Assembly (NCBI GenBank): GCA_964462595.1
Contig: CAYWXM010000067.1
Span: 1-64,000 of the forward strand
Source: SURF-21 sp964462595
GTDB lineage: Bacteria; Actinomycetota; Geothermincolia; Geothermincolales; RBG-13-55-18
Length of the DNA stretch: 64,000 bases
Direction of reading: 5' to 3'
Of this stretch, positions 33,437-42,319 are shown piece by piece. How positions within the stretch are numbered: position 1 is the stretch's first letter; each line of letters begins with the position of its first letter. A program made the position numbers and the translations under genes. The notes below the pieces were generated by a model, which made no database searches, had not been told where the DNA came from, and saw only the letters and a program-made list of their open reading frames with translations.

Positions 33437-35053
33437 ATGGTCAGAAAAATCCTCGTCTTCTTCGTCGTCATGTGCCTGGTGACCTCCGCAGCGTTAATGA
33501 TGGCCGGCTGTGGCGAGGAGGAAAAGACCAGGCCCGCCAGCACCATGGAGGTGCCACAGCTCGCGAGCGGGCCCATAAGCGGTGAGCTCGACGGTTCCGT
33601 ATGGACCTACCTCGGCATCCCCTACGCCGAACCGCCTCTCGGGGAGCTGCGCTGGAAGGAGCCGCAGCCGGTGGAGCCATGGGAGGACGTGCTGGTCTGC
33701 GGCGAATTCGGGCCGCCCTGCCCGCAGCCGGAGTGGCCCTACCCCGTCATCAGCGGCATCATGGACGTGGGCACGACCAGCGAGGACTGCCTGTATGCCA
33801 ACGTGTGGACGCCCGCCGAAAGCCCCGACGAGAGCATGCCGGTGATGGTATGGATATACGGCGGCGGCTTCACCACAGGCGCGTCGAACATACCTTTATA
33901 CGACGGCCTGCACCTCGCCGAGAAAGGCGTGGTCGTGGTGAGTTTCAATTACCGCCTCGGGCCGTTCGGGTTCCTGGCCCACCCCCTGCTCTCGGAGGAA
34001 TCCCCCAACGGCGTCTCCGGCAACTACGGCATGCTGGACCAGGTCGCCGCCCTGGAGTGGGTGCAGGAGAACATAGGCGTTTTCGGCGGAGATCCGGACA
34101 ACGTCACCATCTTCGGCGAGTCGGCGGGTGGGGCCAGCGTGTGCAACCTCATGGCCAGCCCGCTCGCCGGCGGTCTCTTCCACCGCGCCATCGTCCAGAG
34201 CGGCGGCTTTATGGATTTCGGCATGCCATCGGGTGACGAAAGCGGCACCCTCGCCGCAGCCGAGAAGACCGGCGAGCAGATAGCGGAGGACCTCGGTGTC
34301 GCGGACGGCGATGACGAACTCGCCGCCCTGCGCGAGGCGACGCCGCAGGAACTGCTCAATGCCGCCTCGAAGCAGACCAGCGCACTGGGCATGATGGACA
34401 TGGGGCCGGTGGTGGACGGATGGGTGCTGCCGGATGACCCTTCCTCCGTATTCGCTGCGGGAGGGCAGCAGGACGTGCCCCTGCTCATCGGCACCAACGC
34501 CGACGAGGGCGCATATTTCGCTCCGTCGGATCTCACGCAGCAGCAGTACGAGATCATGGTCAGATATATCTACGGCGAATACGCGGGAGAGGTGATGGCG
34601 CTCTTCCCAGCCCAGGGTCCCGAACAGGTCAGGCCGGCCTTCAGCCGGCTGCTCACCGAGATGGGTTTCGCGGCGGGGAGCAAGTTCGCCGCCACCTGCG
34701 TGGCCGACTCGGGCATGCCCGTCTATCTCTACAAGTTCACCAAGACCTCCAGCGCCCCGATACTGCAGCAGCTGGGGGCTTTCCACGGCATCGAGATAGC
34801 CTACGTCTTCGGGAGCGCGGACAGGATAGCGCAGGTGGCACCGAGCGAGGCGGATATCTCCCTCTCCCAGGCCATGATGACCTACTGGACGAACTTCGCG
34901 GCCACGGGCGACCCCAACGGTCAAGGCGTACCGCAATGGCCGGCCTTCACGAGTGAGAGCGACCAGTACCAGGAACTGGGAGAGACGATCACCACCCAGG
35001 CCGGCTACTACCCTGAGGTTTACGAGCTGGTCTTGAAGGTCAACGGCCTTTGA
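33437..35053 (+). CDS. Secreted type-B carboxylesterase lipoprotein, copy 2
   Basis: This 538-aa paralogue of the preceding gene shares long stretches such as MEVPQLASGPISG and HPLLSEESPNGVSGNYG. The lipobox MAGC gives Cys25. Catalytic residues are kept: Ser229 in FGESAGGAS, the acid in NADEGA, and histidine in GAFHGIEIAYVFG; the oxyanion motif reads YGGGF instead of HGGAF. The start ATG follows GGGGGGTGATGAG. Divergence in the lid and loop regions suggests different substrates for the two esterases. A palindromic repeat begins about 13 bases after the stop. Confidence 0.92.
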   Translation: MVRKILVFFVVMCLVTSAALMMAGCGEEEKTRPASTMEVPQLASGPISGELDGSVWTYLGIPYAEPPLGELRWKEPQPVEPWEDVLVCGEFGPPCPQPEWPYPVISGIMDVGTTSEDCLYANVWTPAESPDESMPVMVWIYGGGFTTGASNIPLYDGLHLAEKGVVVVSFNYRLGPFGFLAHPLLSEESPNGVSGNYGMLDQVAALEWVQENIGVFGGDPDNVTIFGESAGGASVCNLMASPLAGGLFHRAIVQSGGFMDFGMPSGDESGTLAAAEKTGEQIAEDLGVADGDDELAALREATPQELLNAASKQTSALGMMDMGPVVDGWVLPDDPSSVFAAGGQQDVPLLIGTNADEGAYFAPSDLTQQQYEIMVRYIYGEYAGEVMALFPAQGPEQVRPAFSRLLTEMGFAAGSKFAATCVADSGMPVYLYKFTKTSSAPILQQLGAFHGIEIAYVFGSADRIAQVAPSEADISLSQAMMTYWTNFAATGDPNGQGVPQWPAFTSESDQYQELGETITTQAGYYPEVYELVLKVNGL

Positions 35054-35066
35054 CCCTCCGGGGGTC

Positions 35067-35135
35067 AGCGCCTTGATATCTCCGGATGTCAAGCATTGGC
35101 GCTTGCCTGCATTACCAGCGGGTCAGCGCCTTGAT
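35067..35135. repeat. Palindromic repeat pair downstream of the esterases
   Basis: AGCGCCTTGA...TCAAGCATTGGCGCT (35067-35103) forms an imperfect hairpin. GGGTCAGCGCCTTGAT occurs twice (from 35063 and 35120). The GGGTCA-x-x-x-CTTG start matches the palindrome at 31543, so the esterase pair is bracketed by related elements. Confidence 0.45.
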
Positions 35136-35173
35136 TTTTCGAGACGTTTAGGCCTGTCTTTCGCCCGGCGTCT

Positions 35174-35827
35174 TCAGAAACCGAGGCTCTCTCCCACCAG
35201 GAAGACCTTGAAGTCGGTTAGCATGGGGCGGCGGCTGACGATGGTGGTCACGCGGCATATGCTCGAGGGCATGGAGCAGTCCATGCACCTCCCCTTCCTG
35301 ACGCAGGGAGTGTCCAACTTGTAGCGGATAGCGTTGGCTGGAGCTGCCACCTCCCGGATGCGCTCGAAGGCCGCGTCCAGGTCCGGCACCAGCTTGTTGT
35401 AACCCGCCACTATGATGACCGTGGACGGGCCGAAGGAAATGCCCGCCACCCGGTTGCCGATGCCGTCGGTGTTGACCACCTCGCCGCGCATGGTTATGGC
35501 GTTGGCGCTGGAGAGGTAGTAAGGACAGAGCAGGGCCTCCCTGCGCACGCGCGTGGTCTCCTCGAAGTCCATCCCCGCCTCGTGGACCATTACCCGGTTT
35601 CCCCGCTTCCGCAATGCGTCCAGCAGCCCTATCTGCCGCATGGTCCAGGAGCCCCCGCAACCCACCGCGGCGTCGGGAGGGATGACCTCCATTGCCGCTG
35701 CGACCGCCTCTTCACGTGAGGGGAAGAAGCGTGCGTCGAACTCGCATGCAGCCAGGGCATCCACGGCGGAAGCGCAATGGGCGCGGACGTACTCCTCCCA
35801 TACCTCACCCATCTCGGAATAGCTCAT
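35174..35827 (-). CDS. LUD-domain protein (LutC/lactate-utilisation-like)
   Basis: This 217-aa protein has the LUD fold: AVGCGGSWTMRQIGLLDAL, VMVHEAGMDFEETTRVRREAL, NAITMRGEVVNTDGIGNRVAGISFGPSTVIIVAGYNKL. Near the end come several cysteines (DTPCVRKGRCMDCSMPSSICR), as in the LUD proteins that may carry an iron-sulfur site. LutC takes part in lactate oxidation with LutA and LutB, neither of which is here, so the exact reaction is open. Start is ATG 35827 with AGGAGG five bases upstream. Confidence 0.85.
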   Translation of the reverse strand: MSYSEMGEVWEEYVRAHCASAVDALAACEFDARFFPSREEAVAAAMEVIPPDAAVGCGGSWTMRQIGLLDALRKRGNRVMVHEAGMDFEETTRVRREALLCPYYLSSANAITMRGEVVNTDGIGNRVAGISFGPSTVIIVAGYNKLVPDLDAAFERIREVAAPANAIRYKLDTPCVRKGRCMDCSMPSSICRVTTIVSRRPMLTDFKVFLVGESLGF

Positions 35828-36051
35828 CTTTCCTCCTCTATGCATGCCTCCGAAACCGGGGCCTCGAGGCTCTGCCGGTTCTACCGCTTCGGCTCGGCCG
35901 GTTCATGGCAGTCCCGCAGGCCGCTTTTTGACGGCCGGGCCGCGATCATACCACGCCCCGCAAGGGTGCCGGTATCCCTTTCCCGGGGGCCGCCGGGCGG
36001 CCCGACCGCGCCGCGATGTCAACTTGCGTGGCCTCGAGCCGATAAGAGATG

Positions 36052-36057
36052 TATAAT
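36052..36057 (+). promoter_or_regulatory. -10 box upstream of the MtaA-like gene
   Basis: TATAAT 41 bases before the start; no clear -35. Confidence 0.35.
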
Positions 36058-36098
36058 CCAAACGCGTCGAGCCCGCAAGCTCGAAGCAGAAGACGGGA

Positions 36099-37124
36099 GT
36101 GAATATCTTGAACCGGCGCGAGATCCTGATGGCCGCCCTGGCCGGGAAAAGCACCCCCCGTTTCCCCGTGCTGGGTCCGGGGGGGCTTATCAACGTGATC
36201 ACGCGCACCGTCCTCGACCGCTTCGGCATCCCCCTGCCCGCAGCCCACTACAGCGGGGTCATGATGGCCGAGCTGGCGGCGGCCACCTACGACACGGTCG
36301 GCTTCGACAATATAGGCGTGCCCTTCTGCCTGACCGTGGAGGCCGAGGCTCTGGGTGCCAGGGTCGATATCGGGGACAGCACCATGCTCCCGCGCATCAT
36401 CGCTTTCCCGGATATAAGCATGGAGGAACTCATCGCCAACGCCTTGCCCGCGTTGCTGCAACATGGCCGGGTGCCCCAGGTGCTGCGCTCGATAGAGCTA
36501 CTGCGCGACATGCGACCCGGCGTCCCCATCATCGGAAACATGGCGGGTCCGGCAACCCTGTCCGCTTCCCTCATTCGGCCCTCAGCCATGATCGAGCTGG
36601 TTAAGAATAACCCGGGATTGCTCAACCGGCTCCTGGAGGGGATAGTCTCCTTTCTATGCGCTTATGCGGAGGCCATGGTGGAGAAGGGCGCCAGCATCAT
36701 CATGATCCACGAGCCGGCCGCGAGATCCGGTTCCCATATGGGTTTCGACCTCTTCCACAACGTGATACCTTATTTCAACGAGTTGAGCCGCTATGCCCAC
36801 CTGGGGGGCGCCAAGGTCTTCCTGCATGTCTGCGGCGGCCGCATGGAACAGGTGAAGATGTGCCGGGAAACAGACGCCGACGCCTATTCCTTCGAGGCGG
36901 AGGTGCACCCGGGCGAGGCCCATGCCATACTGCGCAAGCCCATCATCGGGACCGTGCCGGCCTCACTCGTGCATTATTTCCCCCCGGAGATGGTCCTGGA
37001 GGAGACCCTCATGGCGGTGCAGAACGGGGCGGCTATCATGGCTCCACCATGCGGGCTGGGCCTGGATATCCCCTTCCAGAACCTTCGCATCATGAAGGAG
37101 GCCTCCCACCGCTTCGGCGTATAG
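36099..37124 (+). CDS. MtaA/CmuA-type corrinoid methyltransferase (UroD-like fold)
   Basis: The 341-aa protein belongs to the uroporphyrinogen decarboxylase superfamily but reads as its methyltransferase branch: zinc ligands H243 and C245 in FLHVCGG and C318 in PPCGLGLDIP are those of MtaA/MtbA/CmuA enzymes, which move a methyl group from a corrinoid protein to a thiol. Other family features are GNMAGPATLSASLIRPS and EPAARSGSHMGFDLFHN. No corrinoid protein or substrate methyltransferase gene is adjacent. Start is GTG 36099 or, with a better ribosome site (GGGAG), TTG 36108. The acceptor (CoM, folate or other) is unknown. Confidence 0.85.
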   Translation: MNILNRREILMAALAGKSTPRFPVLGPGGLINVITRTVLDRFGIPLPAAHYSGVMMAELAAATYDTVGFDNIGVPFCLTVEAEALGARVDIGDSTMLPRIIAFPDISMEELIANALPALLQHGRVPQVLRSIELLRDMRPGVPIIGNMAGPATLSASLIRPSAMIELVKNNPGLLNRLLEGIVSFLCAYAEAMVEKGASIIMIHEPAARSGSHMGFDLFHNVIPYFNELSRYAHLGGAKVFLHVCGGRMEQVKMCRETDADAYSFEAEVHPGEAHAILRKPIIGTVPASLVHYFPPEMVLEETLMAVQNGAAIMAPPCGLGLDIPFQNLRIMKEASHRFGV

Positions 37125-37145
37125 CTATGTCCAGGCATGGATAGA

Positions 37146-38138
37146 TCAGAAATAAACGGTTATCTCCTCGCCGCCGAGGCGGCGCAGGTGTATGGCGTCG
37201 CCGATGACCAGGTAGGTCATCGGCGTTTCATCACCGCCTCCGTTAACCCAGCATCCGCTGTTGGCCATGAGCAGCGACCGCCCGCCCACCCTGATGCGGG
37301 AGAACCCGGCGCGGTGGGTATGCCCGAAGACGAAGAGATCGGGGATGTATCCGGGCAGGTAATCGCGCAGCAGTTCCCCGGCCTCGGCCGTGTTCTGCTC
37401 CACGCTGGTAAGGCGCCGCGGGCTTGCTCCGGATTTCGACTGGAAGCGCAGCAGGCGCGCGAAGAAGCGCAGCACGGCATAGAAGCGATACTCCCAGTCG
37501 CGCAACTCCGGGACGCGCGCGGTCTGCGCCAGCAGCTCAAAGAAGGGCCTGTTCAGGCGGTCGATATCCGACAGGCCCAGGCCGCGCGACCTCCCAAGGA
37601 CCCCGCGAGCCAGCCATGCCGTCTTCGCCCACCAGAAAGAACGGCTGAAGAAATCGAGGTGATGTCCGTGCATCAAGAGCACCGACCTGCCCCGCACCTC
37701 GACGTGGAGGAAGGGGTAGTGCATCCACAAGGGGAGCTCCCTGACCAGGCATACCCCCTCGCTTCCCGCATACCCGGGATCGAGGCTGATGGTTATTTCT
37801 TCCATCTCTTCCCATCCCAGCTTCTGCCGCGCCCGCCTTTCCTCGCAAGCCGTCCAGAGGTGGTAGTCGTGGTTCCCGATTACAAGAACGTTCTCGCGGG
37901 GCATATCCCATGCGGCAAGCGCCCTGAAAAAAGGGGTACCCGCGGAGACGGCAGCGCCGAAACCCGCACACCACAGGTCCCATATGTCACCCAGCAGGAC
38001 GAGCATCTCTATATCCCCCGCCCGCCCTAACTCCGCGAACAGTTCTCCCGCCATCTCCTCGCTGGTAAGCAGCGCGCCGGGGTCCCCGAAATGGCAATCG
38101 CTTATCACGGCGATGCGCCCTAAACCTTCGCCGCACAT
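37146..38138 (-). CDS. Calcineurin-like metallophosphoesterase
   Basis: The five metal motifs are all present in this 330-aa protein: DCH in VISDCHFGD, GDIWD in VLLGDIWDLW, GNHD, HGHHLD, and GHTH near the end. These coordinate two metal ions in phosphoesterases. Similarity is to the broad family that holds LpxH-like and UDP-diacylglucosamine hydrolases; an actinobacterium would not make lipid A, so the substrate is open. An internal helical insert (about 170-250) is rich in arginine and phenylalanine (FYAVLRFFARLLRF) and may touch membrane. Start ATG with GGAGG six bases upstream. Confidence 0.88.
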   Translation of the reverse strand: MCGEGLGRIAVISDCHFGDPGALLTSEEMAGELFAELGRAGDIEMLVLLGDIWDLWCAGFGAAVSAGTPFFRALAAWDMPRENVLVIGNHDYHLWTACEERRARQKLGWEEMEEITISLDPGYAGSEGVCLVRELPLWMHYPFLHVEVRGRSVLLMHGHHLDFFSRSFWWAKTAWLARGVLGRSRGLGLSDIDRLNRPFFELLAQTARVPELRDWEYRFYAVLRFFARLLRFQSKSGASPRRLTSVEQNTAEAGELLRDYLPGYIPDLFVFGHTHRAGFSRIRVGGRSLLMANSGCWVNGGGDETPMTYLVIGDAIHLRRLGGEEITVYF

Positions 38139-38317
38139 ACGTGCCCTCCTTTACCCACAAACGCCCCGGGATAGCTGACTAAAACAGGATACCAGGTTTG
38201 CCACCATTCCGGCTCTCGCTGCCGGTAGTATCGCTCATGAGATATAATTGCTGAAAATCTATCTTACTCGACTCAAAATCCCGGACGGCTCACGAAGGAA
38301 GACAAGAGGTTCGCACG

Positions 38318-39268
38318 ATGACATGCACGGGTGGAGCGCTTGACCTCATAGGCCACACGCCGATGGTGAGGCTGAACAGGGTCAAACCTCGCAATCCCCG
38401 GGTTGAGGTCTACGCCAAGATGGAGGGGTACAATCCCTGCTCTTCCGTGAAGGACCGCATAGCAAGGTCCATGATCGAGGGCGCGGAAAAACGTGGCGAG
38501 CTTACCCGTGATAAGACTATTATCGAGGCCTCCAGCGGCAATACCGGCATCGGCCTGGCCATGGTAGCCGCCATCAAGAACTACCGCATCAAGATCATCA
38601 TGCCCGAATCCATGAGCGTCGAGAGGCGGCGCGTCATGCAGGCTTTCGGGGCGGAAGTCGTCCTCACCCCCTCCGAGGAGGGCATGAACGGAGCCATCGC
38701 CCTGGCCGGGGAAATGGAGAAGGACCCCCGTTACTTCCACACCAACCAGTACGCAAACCCCGACAACGTGCGGGCCCATTACGAAGGCACGGGGGCCGAG
38801 ATCCTCCGGCAGGTAGAGGGCATCGGCGCCCTCGTGGCGGGACTGGGCACCGGGGGCACCATCATGGGTACCGGCAGGAGGCTGCGGCAGGCATATCCCG
38901 ACCTGCACATCGTGGGGGTTGAGCCATATCCGGATTCCGTCATCCCGGGCCTGCGCAACCTGCAGGAATTCCTGCCACCTATACTCGATCTCTCCATGAT
39001 GGACGAAAAGATAAACGTCGAGGACGGTTGCGCCTTCAACACCGTGCGCGCACTCGCCAGTATCGAAGGGTTATTCGTGGGCATATCCTCAGGCGCCGCA
39101 GTGCATGCCGCCCTGCAGGTGGCGGACGAGATGGATTCGGGCAGGATCGTGGTCATCCTTCCCGACCGGGGCGACCGTTACCTGAGCACCGACTGTTTCT
39201 CCTACACCAACCCGGAGTGCGCCTACCACGACTTCCTGCAATCACTGCAGGTGGAGCGGGGAAAATAG
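38318..39268 (+). CDS. cysK: Cysteine synthase (O-acetylserine sulfhydrylase family)
   Basis: A 316-aa fold-type II PLP enzyme that makes cysteine from O-acetylserine and sulfide. PLP lysine in NPCSSVKDRIA, substrate loop SSGNTGIG, phosphate loop GTGGTIMGTGRRL, and the C-terminal FVGISSGAAVHAAL and LPDRGDRYLST are all present. The family also includes cystathionine beta-synthase-like enzymes, so the true acceptor could differ. A TATAAT lies 69 bases upstream. It stands between a divergent phosphoesterase and the PilB-type ATPase gene. Confidence 0.92.
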   Translation: MTCTGGALDLIGHTPMVRLNRVKPRNPRVEVYAKMEGYNPCSSVKDRIARSMIEGAEKRGELTRDKTIIEASSGNTGIGLAMVAAIKNYRIKIIMPESMSVERRRVMQAFGAEVVLTPSEEGMNGAIALAGEMEKDPRYFHTNQYANPDNVRAHYEGTGAEILRQVEGIGALVAGLGTGGTIMGTGRRLRQAYPDLHIVGVEPYPDSVIPGLRNLQEFLPPILDLSMMDEKINVEDGCAFNTVRALASIEGLFVGISSGAAVHAALQVADEMDSGRIVVILPDRGDRYLSTDCFSYTNPECAYHDFLQSLQVERGK

Positions 39269-39380
39269 CAGCTCGGCAAGCCTATAGAAAGTACCCGCGC
39301 GCGCCGATTAATCTTATGATTATATTGAATATATGGATGTGCTGTCCTTCCCATATGGGGGACGGCAAGGAGGCGGTGGA

Positions 39381-41057
39381 ATGCCTTCCGCTACGGACAG
39401 GCTGTCGCAGCTCTTGATCAAGAACAACGTGATAAACGAGAAGCAGCTGGCGTCCGCCCTGGAACGCCAGAAGGAATCGGGCTCGTCGCTGGGCCGGGTT
39501 CTGCTCGAGATGGGCGTGGTCAAGGAGAACCAGCTGGCCGAGGTGATCGCCCACGAACTGGGGCTGGGCTACGTCGACCTGCTCGAGTACAAGATCAATA
39601 TCCAGGCCACGACCTCCATCGAGGAATCAACTGCCCAACGCTATACCTGCATCCCCATCGATTTCGAGGACGGCAAACTGGTCGTGGCCATGGCCGACCC
39701 CACCAACATCTATGCCCTGGACGATATACGCCTCAGTACCGGTTACGAGGTCAAACCGGTGGTGAGCGCCAAGGAGGACATAATCAGTGCCATCCAGCGC
39801 TACTACCATCTGGACACCGACGTGGTCGAGGAGGCCCTGGAGGGGAAGGACTTCGACGATACTGAGACGATATCCGGCGTGGTCGAGGACACCCCCCTGG
39901 TGCGCTTCACCACCACCATGATAGCCGAGGCCATCAACCGGGGGGCGAGCGACATCCACGTGGATCCGCGGGAAAACGAGGTGCTTATCCGCTACCGCAT
40001 AGACGGCGTGTGCCAGGAGATAAAACGCGTGCCGAAGAACATCCACCAGGGCATAGTCTCGCGCATCAAGATCATCTCCGACCTCAATATCGCGGAGCGG
40101 CGCGTGCCCCAGGACGGCCACTTCGGCATGGTCTCAGCCGGCAAATCCATCGACTTCCGTGTCGCCATCCTGCCCACCGTATACGGGGAAAAAGTGGTCT
40201 TGCGTATCCTGGACAAATCGAGCATCCTGCTCAGGCTGGAGGACCTGGGCTTCCTGCCGGAAGCGCTGGAAAAGTACCGCCAGGCCTTCATACTTCCCCA
40301 CGGCGCCCTGCTGGTGACGGGTCCCACCGGTAGCGGGAAATCGACCTCCCTCTACGCCACCCTCAACGTGCTGAACACGGAGGAAAAGAACATCACCACC
40401 GTTGAGGACCCGGTAGAGTACCGCCTCGGCGGCATCAACCAGGTGCAGGTTAATCCCAAGGCGGGGTTGGGCTTCGCCAACGCCCTGCGCAATATACTGC
40501 GAACTTCGCCGGATATCCTGATGGTCGGCGAGATCCGCGACCGCGAGACGGCCAAGACCGCAATCGAGGCCGCGCTGACCGGACACCTGGTCCTCTCGAC
40601 CCTGCACACCAACGACGCGCCCAGCGCATTGCCCCGACTCATCGAGATGGGCGTGGAGTCGTTCCTGGTCTCGTCGGCCATCAACTGCGTGCTGGCGCAG
40701 AGGCTGGTGAGGAAGCTGTGCTCGAACTGCAAGGTGCCTTACGAGCCCGACCCGGACGTGCTCAGGACCCTGCACTTTCCCCTGGACGATTCGGACGGCG
40801 ACCTCATCCTTTACAAGGCCAACGAAAACGGTTGCGCCAAATGCAACGGCACCGGTTACAAGGGACGCATCGGCCTCTACGAGGTCATGCCCATGAGCGA
40901 GGGGATACAGCGGCTCACGGTACAGGAAGCATCCGCCACCATCATCATGAACCAGGCCATAGAGGAAGGGCTGCTGACCATGAAGGATGACGGCTTCGTA
41001 AAGGTAAAGATGGGATTGACGTCCATCGAAGAGGTAATGCGCGTAGTGGCCGTCTAG
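39381..41057 (+). CDS. PilB/GspE-type assembly ATPase
   Basis: This 558-aa ATPase drives assembly of type IV pili or a type II secretion pseudopilus. Domains: an N-terminal MshEN/T2SSE_N region (LSQLLIKNNVINEKQLASAL, LLEMGVVKENQLAEVIAHELGL), then the catalytic core with GPTGSGKST, the Asp box, ILMVGEIRDRET, the HLVLSTLHTNDAPSA region and a tetracysteine zinc site (CSNC...CAKC). Start is ATG 39381 with AAGGAGG seven bases upstream. No pilC, pilT, pilin or secretin gene lies beside it; it is an orphan, unlike the tad locus at 44.3-49.2 kb. Its stop shares the palindrome CTAG with the stop of the convergent STAS gene. Confidence 0.93.
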   Translation: MPSATDRLSQLLIKNNVINEKQLASALERQKESGSSLGRVLLEMGVVKENQLAEVIAHELGLGYVDLLEYKINIQATTSIEESTAQRYTCIPIDFEDGKLVVAMADPTNIYALDDIRLSTGYEVKPVVSAKEDIISAIQRYYHLDTDVVEEALEGKDFDDTETISGVVEDTPLVRFTTTMIAEAINRGASDIHVDPRENEVLIRYRIDGVCQEIKRVPKNIHQGIVSRIKIISDLNIAERRVPQDGHFGMVSAGKSIDFRVAILPTVYGEKVVLRILDKSSILLRLEDLGFLPEALEKYRQAFILPHGALLVTGPTGSGKSTSLYATLNVLNTEEKNITTVEDPVEYRLGGINQVQVNPKAGLGFANALRNILRTSPDILMVGEIRDRETAKTAIEAALTGHLVLSTLHTNDAPSALPRLIEMGVESFLVSSAINCVLAQRLVRKLCSNCKVPYEPDPDVLRTLHFPLDDSDGDLILYKANENGCAKCNGTGYKGRIGLYEVMPMSEGIQRLTVQEASATIIMNQAIEEGLLTMKDDGFVKVKMGLTSIEEVMRVVAV

Positions 41058-41395
41058 ATGGCGGCGACGGCCTCGTCCAGGTCTGCGTAGAACTCTATGA
41101 TCTTCTCGAACTGCACCACCTCGAAGAGGTCGCTTACCAGGTCCGAAGCGCGTGCGATAACCAGTTTTCCACCTTCTTTTTCAGCACGCCTGTAGGCATC
41201 TATGATCACCGAAAGCCCGCCGCTCGAGAGGTAGCCGGTATATTCCATGTCCAGGACAATGCGCTTGATGCCCTGTTTGAAAACCGAGTTGATGAAGGCG
41301 AAGAACTCCTCCAGGTTGGTGGAATCCACCACCCCTTCCAGCTCGACAACGGCCTTGCCGCTTTCCGGCTCTAACTCGTTAACCCTCCAGGCCAT
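41054..41395 (-). CDS. STAS-domain protein (anti-sigma-factor antagonist type)
   Basis: This 113-aa protein has the STAS fold: KAVVELEGVVDSTNLEEFF, IKRIVLDMEYTGYLSSGGLSVIIDAYRRAEK. The serines in YLSSGGL are where SpoIIAA/RsbV proteins are phosphorylated, so a partner-switching role in sigma-factor control is plausible, though no kinase or phosphatase gene is adjacent. Start is ATG 41395; a longer frame exists but its 45 residues are arginine/proline noise. It reads leftward after the frame-disrupted B-box gene. Confidence 0.85.
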   Translation of the reverse strand: MAWRVNELEPESGKAVVELEGVVDSTNLEEFFAFINSVFKQGIKRIVLDMEYTGYLSSGGLSVIIDAYRRAEKEGGKLVIARASDLVSDLFEVVQFEKIIEFYADLDEAVAAI

Positions 41396-41397
41396 GG

Positions 41398-41844
41398 CTA
41401 GCTTCCTTTTCCTCCGGCACCCGGCCCTTGAGAGCGCGCCAGGCCTGGAAGAATATCTCTGGGATGGGAGGCATGCCGGAGGCGGGAAGCGATGCGAAAG
41501 CGGAAAAGAGCGCGGTGCCGCAGCCTCCATGCCAAGCGGCAGTCCTGCGGGCTCGACCGCCCCCTCCTCCTGAGAAGGGTTGACATCACGTCCTGCAGGA
41601 GGTGGTCATCTGAAGGGGCGGGCGTCATGGCCACGGTCTGCCGCGCCGCTGCAGGAGTCTCTCCTCCGGCCTGGGGGGTTTCCACACCAGCCTCCAGCGA
41701 GGAGGCCTCCATGGCATTATCCGAAGGGTGGGCCTCGGTTTTCGCATGGCGGGATATCCTGCCCATCCTCGTGGTTTCCCCGGTGAGCTGGCTGAAGTCG
41801 TCGTCGGGCCCCTGGGAGAGGAAATCCTCAGTGTGGGGTTTCAA
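41398..41844 (-). CDS. Probable continuation of the B-box gene, frame-disrupted
   Basis: A 148-codon frame beginning at TTG, whose start overlaps the stop of the B-box gene by four bases (TTGA). The first 90 residues are disordered (TPQAGGETPAAARQTVAMTP) and end in DDHLLQDVMSTLL, much like the linker of the preceding gene. After that, this frame turns arginine-rich, while another frame over the same DNA reads sensibly: ASLPASGMPPIPEIFFQAWRALKGRVPEEKE, ending at 41379. This suggests a frameshift near 41,500-41,580. It may be a real protein or a broken extension. Confidence 0.35.
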   Translation of the reverse strand: MKPHTEDFLSQGPDDDFSQLTGETTRMGRISRHAKTEAHPSDNAMEASSLEAGVETPQAGGETPAAARQTVAMTPAPSDDHLLQDVMSTLLRRRGRSSPQDCRLAWRLRHRALFRFRIASRLRHASHPRDILPGLARSQGPGAGGKGS

Positions 41845-42212
41845 GGGTTCGGCCGCCGCCTCATCCCGCTTGCCCCTGCCCCATCTCTTACGAGAACCTT
41901 CTCAGCCGGAGGGGTTTCCGGGGTGGCGGCCGGTCCAGGCAGCTCATCATTGTCGAAAGGCGATACCTCCGGAAGTGGCTCCGGAGCCTTTTCCACAGTT
42001 GGAGCGGAAGCCGGCTCCGCGCTCCGCCCTTCCCCCACCTCTTCCGGTTCCGCGAATTCACGGGCTATCTCGCCCAGTTTACGGCGGTAGCAGTCAGGGC
42101 AGAGGGTGGTCTGGTCGGTTTCGCGCACGCACTCGATGCAGAAGCCCGCGCCGCATTCCTTGCAGTAAGCCACCACCCGTTTATTGGGATGCCAGGGGCA
42201 GTTCAAACCCAT
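41841..42212 (-). CDS. B-box-type zinc-finger protein
   Basis: The first 45 residues of this 123-aa protein carry CPWHPNKRVVAYCKECGAGFC and CVRETDQTTLCPDC, a B-box-like zinc-binding module with paired Cys/His ligands. The rest is disordered, acidic and proline-rich (EKAPEPLPEVSPFDNDELP). In bacteria such proteins often continue into a membrane or another C-terminal domain; here the frame stops early and the next frame overlaps it. Function unknown. It precedes the STAS gene in the same direction. Confidence 0.65.
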   Translation of the reverse strand: MGLNCPWHPNKRVVAYCKECGAGFCIECVRETDQTTLCPDCYRRKLGEIAREFAEPEEVGEGRSAEPASAPTVEKAPEPLPEVSPFDNDELPGPAATPETPPAEKVLVRDGAGASGMRRRPNP

Positions 42213-42319
42213 ACCTCCAAGTCGTCAACCGATGCATATAATCTTCTCTCTCGGCTTGTTCGACCTATATATTAACCCAAATCGAGGCATCGCGTGCCGA
42301 GACAAGGCTCCACGGACCT

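Noticed and set aside
35777..36604. A 275-codon frame over the start of the MtaA-like gene
   Set aside because: Its sequence is rich in proline and arginine without motifs, and it overlaps a clear gene in another frame.
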